A stretch of 9,026 bases of DNA from Ignavibacteria bacterium (lineage in GTDB: Bacteria; Bacteroidota; Ignavibacteria; Kapaibacteriales; UBA4661), in NCBI GenBank assembly GCA_013298375.1, contig JAAFHM010000181.1, positions 1-9,026 on the forward strand, in the 5' to 3' direction. Below the pieces are notes generated by a model. That model was not told the origin of the DNA and made no database searches. It saw only the letters and a list, made by a program, of their open reading frames with translations. Position numbers and translations under genes: made by a program. Of this stretch, positions 1 through 7,400 are shown in pieces (within the stretch, counting starts at the first letter, position 1; each line of letters starts with the position of its first letter).

Positions 1-1
1 C

Positions 2-1696
2 AATCCCAGTGCGGCTCTTGTCATTGATGGAAAACTCATTGCGTGGGCAGAAGAAGAACGTTTTAATCGCATTAAAACCTCGCCCAATGATTTTCCGTTC
101 AAAGCAGCCCGATTTTGCTTGGAAAAAGCAGGACTTCACCTCGACCAGATTGACCAAATCGCCTACGGTTGGGATTGTACCCGATATAGCCTGCAAGCGC
201 CGGTCTTTTACGAAGAGCAGCATAATAAATATCCCGATACGCACTCTTACAATAAACTTCAGCAAGCATATCGTCTGAATCTGTACCATCCCGACCGCAT
301 TGAGCAAACGCTCCAACTTGGCTTGCGCTCGCTCTCGCCGACAAACACGGTTCCTCCGGTGCGCTATTATTCACATCACTTGTCGCACGTGGCTTCGGCG
401 TTTTTTGCATCGGGTTTTGAGGAAGCAAATATCCTCAGCATTGACGGCTCTGGCGAGGAAATATGCACCATGCTGGCAAAAGGCACGAAAGAAGGGATTG
501 AGGTCATTGACACCTACAAACTTCCCCACACGCTTGGCGGTTTATATGCGACCTTCACTGAGTTTCTTGGTTTTAAGCCCTACATGGACGAGGGTAAGGT
601 CACGGGACTGGCTTCTTACGGCAAATACGACCAAGGTTTGCAAGATAAACTCGACAAGATGCTTTCCTTCGACCCCGAAACGGGGCATTACGCCATCAAT
701 CCGTATTTGCGTTTTATCGGTGCGCACAAGTACGGACGACGCTTTACTGATGAATTTGTCGAACTTTTTGGCAAGCCTCGCAGTAGCAATCAATCTGCTT
801 TGGAAGGCAATTATCCCGATATTGCTTTTGCCGTGCAGTGGCGATTGGAACAAGTTGTGATGGGCTTGGCAAAGCGTTTGCATCATCGCACGGGCTTGAC
901 AAACCTTTGTCTGGCGGGCGGTGTGGCGATGAACTGCGCGATGAATGGCAAAATTGCCCAAATGGACATCGTACAAAATTTCTTCGTGCAACCAGCCGCC
1001 ACAGACAACGGCGTTTCGCTGGGAGCCGCACTGCTGGCTGCATCGGAGGCGGGCGACGACCCACGTTTTGCCATGAAACACGCCTATTGGGGACCAAGTT
1101 ACACCAATGACCAAATCGAAACGGTATTGAAAAATGCCAAAACACCTTACCGAAAAAGTGACAATATTGCCGCCGAAACCGCACAAATGCTTGCAGATGG
1201 AAAAATCATCGGTTGGATGCAATCCGCAATGGAAGTTGGCGCACGGTCACTTGGAGCGCGTTCTATCTTGGCGAGTCCGATATTTCCTGATATGAAGGAC
1301 AAATTGAACCTCGAAGTAAAGCACCGTGAAACATGGCGACCATTTTGCCCGTCTATCAAAGCGGAAAGCTACGAGCGCTTTATTCCAAGCGGCAAAGATT
1401 CGCCGTTTATGGTTGTGGCGCTGCCCTTTGCGGAATCAGAGCGCGGAAACGTCCCTTCCTGCGTCCACGTTGACGGCACGGCACGAACGCAGCGCGTTAC
1501 CAAAGACCAAAACGCACTTTTTTGGACGCTCTTGGACGAGTTTGAAAAGCGCACTGGGTATGGTATTCTCATCAACACGTCGTTCAATGTTCAAGGTGAA
1601 CCAACCGTCTGTACGCCTCAAGATGCCCTTCGATGCTTCTTTTCGACAGGACTGGATGCGTTGGTGATTGGCGATTTTATTTTGACAAAAGCGTAG
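2..1696 (+). CDS. O-carbamoyltransferase, NodU/CmcH family (5' truncated by window edge)
   Basis: This family transfers a carbamoyl group from carbamoyl phosphate, through carbamoyl-adenylate, to a hydroxyl on a sugar or natural product in the cytoplasm. The open frame enters at the window edge, and 564 residues are visible. The first ones (NPSAALVIDG, then EEERFNRIK) match the conserved N-terminal strand-loop, so only about 10-15 residues are missing. Visible landmarks, numbered from the edge, are the metal-binding HHLSH at 125-129, IDGSGE at 147-152, EGK at 197-199, the glycine-rich NLCLAGG at 301-307 in the Kae1/actin-like domain, and a C-terminal carbamoyltransferase domain from about 400. 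That domain has KHRETWRPF and NTSFN at 525-529. The usual GRMEFGPRALGNRS block appears as SAMEVGARSLGARS (408-421), which is divergent, but the ME, G, R and LG positions are kept. The acceptor cannot be read from sequence. No terminator is evident downstream. Confidence 0.93.
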   Translation, partial: NPSAALVIDGKLIAWAEEERFNRIKTSPNDFPFKAARFCLEKAGLHLDQIDQIAYGWDCTRYSLQAPVFYEEQHNKYPDTHSYNKLQQAYRLNLYHPDRIEQTLQLGLRSLSPTNTVPPVRYYSHHLSHVASAFFASGFEEANILSIDGSGEEICTMLAKGTKEGIEVIDTYKLPHTLGGLYATFTEFLGFKPYMDEGKVTGLASYGKYDQGLQDKLDKMLSFDPETGHYAINPYLRFIGAHKYGRRFTDEFVELFGKPRSSNQSALEGNYPDIAFAVQWRLEQVVMGLAKRLHHRTGLTNLCLAGGVAMNCAMNGKIAQMDIVQNFFVQPAATDNGVSLGAALLAASEAGDDPRFAMKHAYWGPSYTNDQIETVLKNAKTPYRKSDNIAAETAQMLADGKIIGWMQSAMEVGARSLGARSILASPIFPDMKDKLNLEVKHRETWRPFCPSIKAESYERFIPSGKDSPFMVVALPFAESERGNVPSCVHVDGTARTQRVTKDQNALFWTLLDEFEKRTGYGILINTSFNVQGEPTVCTPQDALRCFFSTGLDALVIGDFILTKA

Positions 1697-2216
1697 AAAA
1701 CAACAGCACGGAACTTTTTGTGGAAAACTGGCGTTATGAAAATATTGCCGCCAAATTTCCCCACGTATTTTCTCCAATCAAGCCTCATTGCATGAAACAT
1801 TCGAGACTCCAGTAACGACGATAATTACCCAGCCGACAGCGACGATGACGAATCTTGCTATTGAAGTGTGAGATTTTGTTCCGAAAGTGTACGCGGCTGA
1901 TTCACAATTTTTTTGGAGCCTCTGCAATGAATACCCAATCCTCGCCATCGTTCGGACGTACCGGACAGCCATCGCCGTCAAATCACGCTTCGGTCGTGAA
2001 TAACGACGCTATGAATACGCACAATCAACGCGGCTCGACAATTTCCCACTCCAAACCACATAGACTCCGCGTCTCCGGCTCTGACCGCGTAGTGCGCTGT
2101 GTTGCACGATGGGGCAGTGGTGGGTTTTCTGGCGGCGCAGCAAAGATTTTCCATGTGGTGTTCATCACGGCGCAACCACTAGCTTCTCTTCTTGAATTTT
2201 CCTAAAGGATTTTGTT
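1697..2216. other. Intergenic region of about 520 bp with no recognised gene
   Basis: This stretch separates the carbamoyltransferase stop from the carbinolamine dehydratase start. I see no intrinsic terminator, tRNA, known riboswitch core or insertion sequence end in it. Short open frames exist on both strands, but none gives a recognisable protein. The only one with a reasonable ribosome binding site is at 1927-2205, listed separately. A weak inverted pair, AGTGGT near 2115 with ACCACT near 2175, could fold the last 100 bp, but the loop is long. The promoter of the downstream gene probably lies here, though I cannot point to convincing -35 and -10 boxes. Confidence 0.5.
1927..2205 (+). CDS. 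Doubtful small ORF, 92 residues, unknown function
   Basis: I do not recognise this protein. The ATG at 1927 is preceded by GGAG at 1915-1918 with an 8-base spacing, a good ribosome binding site. The frame ends at TAA 2203-2205, which overlaps the AAAGGA Shine-Dalgarno sequence of the carbinolamine dehydratase gene at 2217. That arrangement would suit translational coupling. Against it, the first half is rich in Ser, Asn, Arg and Pro with no domain, the second half has only a short hydrophobic stretch near the C-terminus, and overlapping frames on the other strand are equally open. It may be chance coding in a spacer. Confidence 0.2.
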   Translation: MNTQSSPSFGRTGQPSPSNHASVVNNDAMNTHNQRGSTISHSKPHRLRVSGSDRVVRCVARWGSGGFSGGAAKIFHVVFITAQPLASLLEFS

Positions 2217-2519
2217 ATGCCTCGCCCCTCAAAACTTAGCCCTGAAGCTATTCAGGAAGCGTTATTGCGCCTTCCCGCTTGGTCGCTTTCCGGCAACACC
2301 ATTGAACGCGAGTTCAAAGCAGCAAATTTTGTTTCCGCTCTTGGTTTTATGAGCGCTGTGGGCGTGTTGGCGGAAACCGCCGACCATCATCCCGATATGC
2401 TGCTCCACGGCTGGAACAAAGTGAAAATCATGCTCTCAACACATGACCAAGGCGGGCTGACGGTCTTGGATTTCAGCCTTGCCGCAAAAATTGATGAAAT
2501 CGCATTTTCTCAAGCATAA
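2217..2519 (+). CDS. phhB: Pterin-4a-carbinolamine dehydratase
   Basis: This enzyme dehydrates 4a-hydroxytetrahydrobiopterin to quinonoid dihydropterin. It recycles the pterin cofactor of aromatic amino acid hydroxylases; in bacteria without phenylalanine hydroxylase, family members have been linked to molybdopterin metabolism. The 100-residue length is normal for the family. The signature is clear: DHHPD at 56-60 with catalytic-site His57 and His58, then GWNKVKIMLSTHDQGGLT (65-82) with Trp66 and His76, and a conserved Asp85 in the LDFSLA segment. The start is supported by AAAGGA at 2204-2209, seven bases before the ATG. The next gene begins 76 bp downstream on the same strand with no good terminator between them, so co-transcription is plausible. 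No hydroxylase partner is visible in the window. The symbol is assigned by family; the physiological role here is not shown. Confidence 0.95.
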   Translation: MPRPSKLSPEAIQEALLRLPAWSLSGNTIEREFKAANFVSALGFMSAVGVLAETADHHPDMLLHGWNKVKIMLSTHDQGGLTVLDFSLAAKIDEIAFSQA

Positions 2520-2595
2520 CGAGCATCACTGCTTTGAGCAAAACTCTCAAGCAACGTAGAGTTTCCTCTTCTCACATTTTTTTATTTGAGATTTT

Positions 2596-3873
2596 ATGAG
2601 ACCATTCCAGCTATCAACGCTCATTCTTATCATTTGCCTCATGCTTGCACCTCTGTCCGCGCAGGCGCAGAGCAAGGTGCTGATAACGATGGATTTGACG
2701 CAAACAGACCATTTGAAGGCATACGGCGTGGCGTATTGGACGCTGGCAAAGGGGCAAACGGTGGATTGGCTGTTGAACTATCGCGGTGGCGCGTTTATGA
2801 CGGATTACAGCGAGTCCATTGCCGCAGAATGCCGTATTCGCGGCGTTTCCTTCGAGCAGATTGATGGAGCAAGCGCGGCACAAATTTATGCGGAAGTGCA
2901 GAATGAAGGCAACAACATGGATGTCGTGCGGCTTGAAAAGCAGCCGCGAGTGGCGGTCTATGTTCCGCCCGGTTTTAAGCCTTGGGATGATGCAGTGACG
3001 TTGGTGATGGAATATGCTGAAATTCCCTATACCAAACTCTGGGATGAAGAAGTTGTGAATGATTCTCTTCAAAATTATGACTGGCTGCACGTCCACCACG
3101 AAGATTTCACGGGGCAATATGGTAAATTCTTTGCAAGTTTTTCGACTGTTCCTTGGTACATCCAGCAAGTAGCACTTCTGGAAAGCACGGCGAAAAAGCT
3201 GGGCTTTCGCAAGGTTTCGGAATTGAAAAAGGCTGTCGTCGAGAAAATTCGCTCGTGGATAGGTGGCGGCGGCTTTATGTTTGCGATGTGCGGCGCGACT
3301 GATACGTTTGACATCGCTCAAGCCGCAAAGAATGTGGATATTTGCGATGTTATGTTCGACGGTGACCCGCCAGAGGCTGGCGCAAATCAAAAACTGGATT
3401 TTTCGCGGACATTCGCTTTTGAGAATTTCTCGTTAGTAATGAATCCTTACGAGTACGAATATTCCAACATTGACTGTGATGCAAACTACCGTTCTAACGA
3501 CGCTCTCAGCGATTATTTTACCCTTTTCGACTTCTCTGCAAAATATGATCCCGTTCCAACAATGCTCACCCAATGCCACGTCAGTGTTGTGCGTGGTTTT
3601 CTTGGGCAGACAACGGCGTTTCACAAAGAATTTATCAAAAAATCGGTTGTGATGATGGGTGAAAAAGAAGGCTCCGATGAAGTAAAATATATTCACGGAA
3701 ACTTTGGACGCGGCACGTTCACGTGGTATGGCGGGCATGACCCTGAGGATTATCGCCATGCCGTTGGCGACCCAGCGACAGACTTGAGTTTGCACCGTAA
3801 TTCGGCGGGGTATCGTCTAATTTTGAATAATGTCCTTTTCCCGGCAGCAAAAAAGAAAAAGCAGAAAACATGA
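2596..3873 (+). CDS. Secreted 'asparagine synthetase B-like' family protein, function unknown
   Basis: The protein has 425 residues. Residues 1-24 form a signal peptide: a short positive start, a hydrophobic core (LSTLILIICLMLAPL) and an AQA cleavage site after Ala24. There is no lipobox cysteine, so a soluble periplasmic or exported protein is expected. From memory it belongs to a well-conserved family in Bacteroidota and Chlorobiota that databases label asparagine synthetase B. Family-typical stretches include DHLKAYGVAYW (38-48), NYRGG (61-65), HVHHEDFTGQYGKFF (165-179), GGGGFMFAMCGATD (223-236), GQTTAF (337-342) and YGGHDPEDY (378-386). The name looks wrong: I see no N-terminal glutaminase cysteine and no SGGxDS ATP-pyrophosphatase loop. 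The Cys232 segment resembles the nucleophile elbow of class I amidotransferase-like folds, which is an inference. The C-terminus ends in a basic KKKKQKT tail. The ribosome binding site is weak (GAG at 2588-2590). An intrinsic terminator follows. Confidence 0.78.
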   Translation: MRPFQLSTLILIICLMLAPLSAQAQSKVLITMDLTQTDHLKAYGVAYWTLAKGQTVDWLLNYRGGAFMTDYSESIAAECRIRGVSFEQIDGASAAQIYAEVQNEGNNMDVVRLEKQPRVAVYVPPGFKPWDDAVTLVMEYAEIPYTKLWDEEVVNDSLQNYDWLHVHHEDFTGQYGKFFASFSTVPWYIQQVALLESTAKKLGFRKVSELKKAVVEKIRSWIGGGGFMFAMCGATDTFDIAQAAKNVDICDVMFDGDPPEAGANQKLDFSRTFAFENFSLVMNPYEYEYSNIDCDANYRSNDALSDYFTLFDFSAKYDPVPTMLTQCHVSVVRGFLGQTTAFHKEFIKKSVVMMGEKEGSDEVKYIHGNFGRGTFTWYGGHDPEDYRHAVGDPATDLSLHRNSAGYRLILNNVLFPAAKKKKQKT

Positions 3874-3928
3874 TAGTTCCAAGCGCATAAATACCGCCGT
3901 TGAGCAGGTTTTCCGAATAATGAACAGA

Positions 3929-3966
3929 CGCGATGACCAATTCTTTTGGTTTCGCGTTATTTTTTT
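3929..3966 (+). terminator. Intrinsic terminator after the secreted protein gene
   Basis: CGCGA (3929-3933) pairs with TCGCG (3952-3956), and ACCAA (3936-3940) pairs with TTGGT (3946-3950) around a five-base loop. A small internal asymmetry (TG opposite T) separates the two helices. The stem is followed at once by TTATTTTTTT (3957-3966). It lies 56 bp past the upstream stop and 10 bp before the first BlaI-type operator, so it insulates the regulatory operon from read-through. Confidence 0.65.
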
Positions 3967-3975
3967 GCAACATTC

Positions 3976-3991
3976 TACGAATAGTTTCGTA
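3976..3991. promoter_or_regulatory. Putative BlaI-type operator 1
   Basis: This is a perfect dyad, TACGAA-TAGT-TTCGTA (6-4-6). Its architecture matches the second dyad 22 bp downstream. BlaI/MecI repressors bind inverted repeats beginning with TAC and ending with GTA just upstream of their own genes, and this one lies 48 bp before the repressor ATG. Assigning it to the adjacent BlaI-family gene is an inference from position and symmetry. Confidence 0.75.
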
Positions 3992-3997
3992 ATATTG

Positions 3998-4013
3998 TAC
4001 GAAGAGATTCGTA
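3998..4013. promoter_or_regulatory. Putative BlaI-type operator 2
   Basis: This is a perfect dyad, TACGAA-GAGA-TTCGTA, with the same half-sites and 4-bp spacer as operator 1. Centre-to-centre distance to operator 1 is 22 bp, about two helical turns, so two repressor dimers would sit on the same face of the DNA. The right half-site overlaps the TATAAT box at 4012-4017, so occupancy should block RNA polymerase. Confidence 0.78.
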
Positions 4014-4017
4014 TAAT
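4012..4017 (+). promoter_or_regulatory. Promoter -10 box of the repressor-protease operon
   Basis: A perfect TATAAT lies 21 bp upstream of the repressor ATG, implying a short leader. No good -35 hexamer sits 16-18 bp upstream. An alternative is TTGCAA (3965-3970) with TAATAT (3990-3995) and a 19-bp spacer, whose -10 would overlap operator 1. In both cases repressor binding would cover the promoter, consistent with autoregulation. Confidence 0.55.
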
Positions 4018-4038
4018 CAATATATCCGGAGCAAAACC

Positions 4039-4425
4039 ATGATACCCAAACCTACCGACGCAGAACTGGAAATCCTCCAAGTTCTCTGGAAAAGCGGCAG
4101 CGCCACCGTCCGCGAAGTCAACGAGGCACTCAATAAGCAACAAGGCGACGACAGCATTGGCTATACAACGACGCTGAAATTTATGCAAATCATGGCAGAC
4201 AAAGGACTGCTGACACGCGATGAATCGCAGCGTTCGCATATTTATTCGGCATCAGTACGTGAAAATGATGTCCAAAGTGCCTTTGTGAGCAAAATGCTCA
4301 ACTCGGTCTTTCGCGGCTCTGCGATGCAACTAGTCGTCCAGGCTCTCGGCACAAGCAAGCCTACAAACGCCGAACTCAAGCAAATACGCGCCCTTTTGGA
4401 TGAAGAAATCAAGAATAATCAATAA
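4039..4425 (+). CDS. blaI: BlaI/MecI/CopY-family transcriptional repressor
   Basis: This is a 128-residue dimeric winged-helix repressor of a protease-controlled switch. The N-terminal DNA-binding domain runs from TDAELEILQVLW (6-17), the family hallmark, through VREVNEAL (24-31) and the recognition helix region YTTTLKFMQIMADKGLL (42-58) to the wing near 60-72. The C-terminal helices (77-126) provide dimerisation. In staphylococcal BlaI and MecI the inactivating cleavage falls near residue 101; the matching segment here is around MQLVVQALG (96-104), an inference from alignment by eye. GGAG at 4028-4031 lies seven bases before the ATG. The adjacent M56 protease gene starts 42 bp downstream in the same direction. 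Two matched operators upstream predict autorepression. Other targets may lie outside the window. The symbol denotes the family, not proven beta-lactam resistance. Confidence 0.95.
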   Translation: MIPKPTDAELEILQVLWKSGSATVREVNEALNKQQGDDSIGYTTTLKFMQIMADKGLLTRDESQRSHIYSASVRENDVQSAFVSKMLNSVFRGSAMQLVVQALGTSKPTNAELKQIRALLDEEIKNNQ

Positions 4426-4467
4426 ACCTTACCACCCCACACAATTTTATTACAAAGGAACAGCGCT

Positions 4468-7400
4468 ATGAATACGCTACAAACCTTTCTTCCGCAATCG
4501 CTTACCGATGCACTTGGCTGGACGCTTCTTCATTCCTTGTGGCAGGGAACGCTTATCGCCTTTACGCTTGGTGTGGCGATGATACTGCTTCGGCGCTCCT
4601 CTGCTCGTACTCGCTCGGTGGTTGCTTCTGTTGCCCTCGTTAGCACGATGGTGTCGTTGGCGTTGACATTTATTGCGCTCTACGAACCGATTCGTGTTAA
4701 TGAAGCGGCTCTTGATGCGGCTTCTGCGCAAGTTGAAAAAACAATGAGTACGCCTGCAACGACTGCCGCGCCCGATGCTTCCGCCAAAGTTGCTCGTGCG
4801 TTGCAATTTGCGCCATTGCGCCTGTCGCATATCCAGATTACCCCGGAAGCCGCATGGATAGAGCGTGTGCAGGAATATTTGCCGATACTGGTTGTTGTGT
4901 GGCTTTTAGGCGCAATTTGTCTAGCATTGCGCTTTTTGGGTGGTATGGCGTACGCACAGCGTATGCGGCATTTTCGCGCTCATCCGGCAAGTTCGGCGTG
5001 GCAGAATCGTGTTGAAGAATTTTCCGAGCGCCTGAAATTGCGCCGTGTGCCGCACCTCATGGAATCAGGCTTGGCAAATGCTCCAATGCTTGTGGGCTTT
5101 TTGAAGCCCGTGATTCTTGTGCCAATGGGCTTTTTGACGGGTTTGCAGACCGCCCACGTAGAAGCAATTATTGCGCATGAAATTGCTCACGCACGGCATC
5201 AGGACTACATTATGAGCATTGTTCAGGCAATTATCGAAACAGTCATGTTTTATCATCCTGCCGTTTGGTGGATGTCGGCGCAAATCCGTCAGGAACGCGA
5301 ACACGCCGCCGACGACCTTGCCGCCTCGCTTTGTGGTGATAGCCGTGCATTGGCGAATGCCTTGGCTATTCTTGAGGAGCGCTCGCTTGCCAGCGACGAA
5401 GCGCACTTTGCCACCGCAGGCGTGGGGGCTAACGACGGGCATTTACTTACCCGCGTCAAACGGTTGCTTGGTAAACCGACCGAGCGCACGTTTTCACTGG
5501 AGTATTTGGCGGCATATTGCGTGATTACAGCGTTATTTGCCCTTTCGCTGACAGCAAGCCCAATGCTGCAACCAATGGTCAAGCCCATTATCGCACCGGT
5601 AGTCGCACAGGCGCAAGCAGCCGCATCAACACTGGTTGCACGAATTGTTGCGCCGATTGCGCCGAATGCAAACAACCTCATTGCGCAGAATGATTCCACA
5701 AAAAATGAGTCTGAGCGCAGTTTTTCCTTTTCATCCGAAGATGCTATCAACACTGAAGGCTTTTGGGAAGCAAAATTCAAAGAACGTGCGCTCACGCTGA
5801 TCATGTACAAAAACAAATGGGGCAAAAATCGCTATAATGGTACGGTTTATACGGGTTTGCGCTATAACGAAGTGCAGGGTCTAAGTGCCGACAAAGCCCG
5901 CACGTTGTCGGGCGAAGTGGAGTTCCGTTTGGTCAAAGAATCCGGCACCTTCACCTTTGCTGGTGATGCAAAAGGCGGCGAGGCTCGCGGAAACTATACC
6001 TTCCAACCCAGCAAAGATTATGCTGAAAAGCTGAAATCATTTGGCTTTACCAATGTCACGGACAGAGATTTGGTGACCCTCGCGCTCACAGACGTAAAAG
6101 TTGAGCTTTTACAAGAGCTTGCGGGTTTGAAACTCTCGCTGGACGATGCGATTGAAATTGCGGTTGTCGGCATTAAACCGGAATTTGTCCGCGAAGCACG
6201 AAAACTTGGCTTAAATGGCGAGGAAATCAAGGAATATGGCGTGTTGGGTATTAAAACCGACTACATTACCGAAATGAAGAAAAACGGCTATACCATTGAT
6301 GAAATCAAGGAATTGGGCGTATTGGGTATTAAGCCGGAATATGTGAATGAAATGAAAAAATATGGCATCAAAACCGAAGAAATCAAGGAATACGGCGCAC
6401 TGGGCATTCGTCCCGAAAAAGTAAAAGAACTAAAAGACGAAGGCGTTCCGACCGACGAAATCAAGGAATATGGCGTGTTGGGCATTCGCCCTGATTATGT
6501 GAAAGAAATGAAAGCGCTTGGTTACAAGGTCGAGGACATCAAGGAAATTGGCGTATTGGGTATTCGCCCAGAAATGGTGAAAGAGTATAAAGCCGCAGGT
6601 GTTCGGGTCGAAGAAATCAAGGAATATGGCGTGCTGGGTATCAAAGTTGACTACATTAAGCAAATGAAAGATCTTGGTTACAAGGTCGAGGACATCAAGG
6701 AACTGGGAGCTTTGGGCATCCGTCCGACAGCCGTGAAAGAGTACAAAGATGCGGGCGTACCCATCAGTGAAATCAAGGAATATGGCGTATTGGGTATTCG
6801 CATGGACTACATCAAACAGATGAAATCGCTTGGCTACAAGGTTGAGGATATTAAAGAACTTGGCGTGTTGGGTATCCGCCCCGAAATGGTGAAAGAATTT
6901 AAGGACGCGGGCGTTCCCATCAGTGAAATCAAGGAATACGGTGTATTGGGCATCAGAACAGGCTATATCAAAGAGATGAAAGCACTTGGTTACAAGATTG
7001 AGGATATCAAAGAAGTAGGTGTGCTCGGCATCAAACCCGAAACCGTGAAAGCGTACAAAAATGCAGGTTTGCGTGTGGACGACATTAAAGAATTTGCTGT
7101 CATGGGCATCAAACCGGAATTTGTAAAAAAAATGCGTGACAAAGGCTTTTCTTCCGAAGAAATCCGTGAATTTGGCGCTCGTGGGTTGACGCTGGACGTA
7201 CTATCGTCGCTACGCGGTCTGGGGTTGAACCGTGATGAAATCAGTGATTTTGGTGTGCGCGACATCAAGCCAGAATACATCAAAGAAATGAAAGCACTTG
7301 GGTTTTCCAACGATGATATTGAAGAACTCGGCGTGCGCCACATCAAACCGGAAGTTGCGAAAGAACTGAAAGCAATGGGCTTTTCAACAGACGATATTGC

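Noticed and set aside
542..1222. 226-codon open frame on the minus strand
   Set aside because: It is a shadow of the carbamoyltransferase, with no family resemblance or sensible composition.
1697..1815. Frameshifted extension of the carbamoyltransferase C-terminus
   Set aside because: The protein already ends at the family-typical position (IGDFILTK), and the downstream frames show no similarity to the family.
2531..2552. Hairpin GCTTTGAG / CTCAAGC as terminator after the carbinolamine dehydratase gene
   Set aside because: The stem has a bulge and is followed by mixed sequence rather than a T-run; the T-rich stretch comes about 25 bp later.
2614..3390. 258-codon open frame on the minus strand
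   Set aside because: It lies wholly antisense to the well-supported secreted protein, and its translation (rich in His, Arg and Cys) has no recognisable domain.
2596..3873. Genuine asparagine synthetase (asnB)
   Set aside because: There is a signal peptide, no N-terminal glutaminase cysteine after Met, no SGGxDS loop, and the length is wrong. Only the family's traditional label suggests it.
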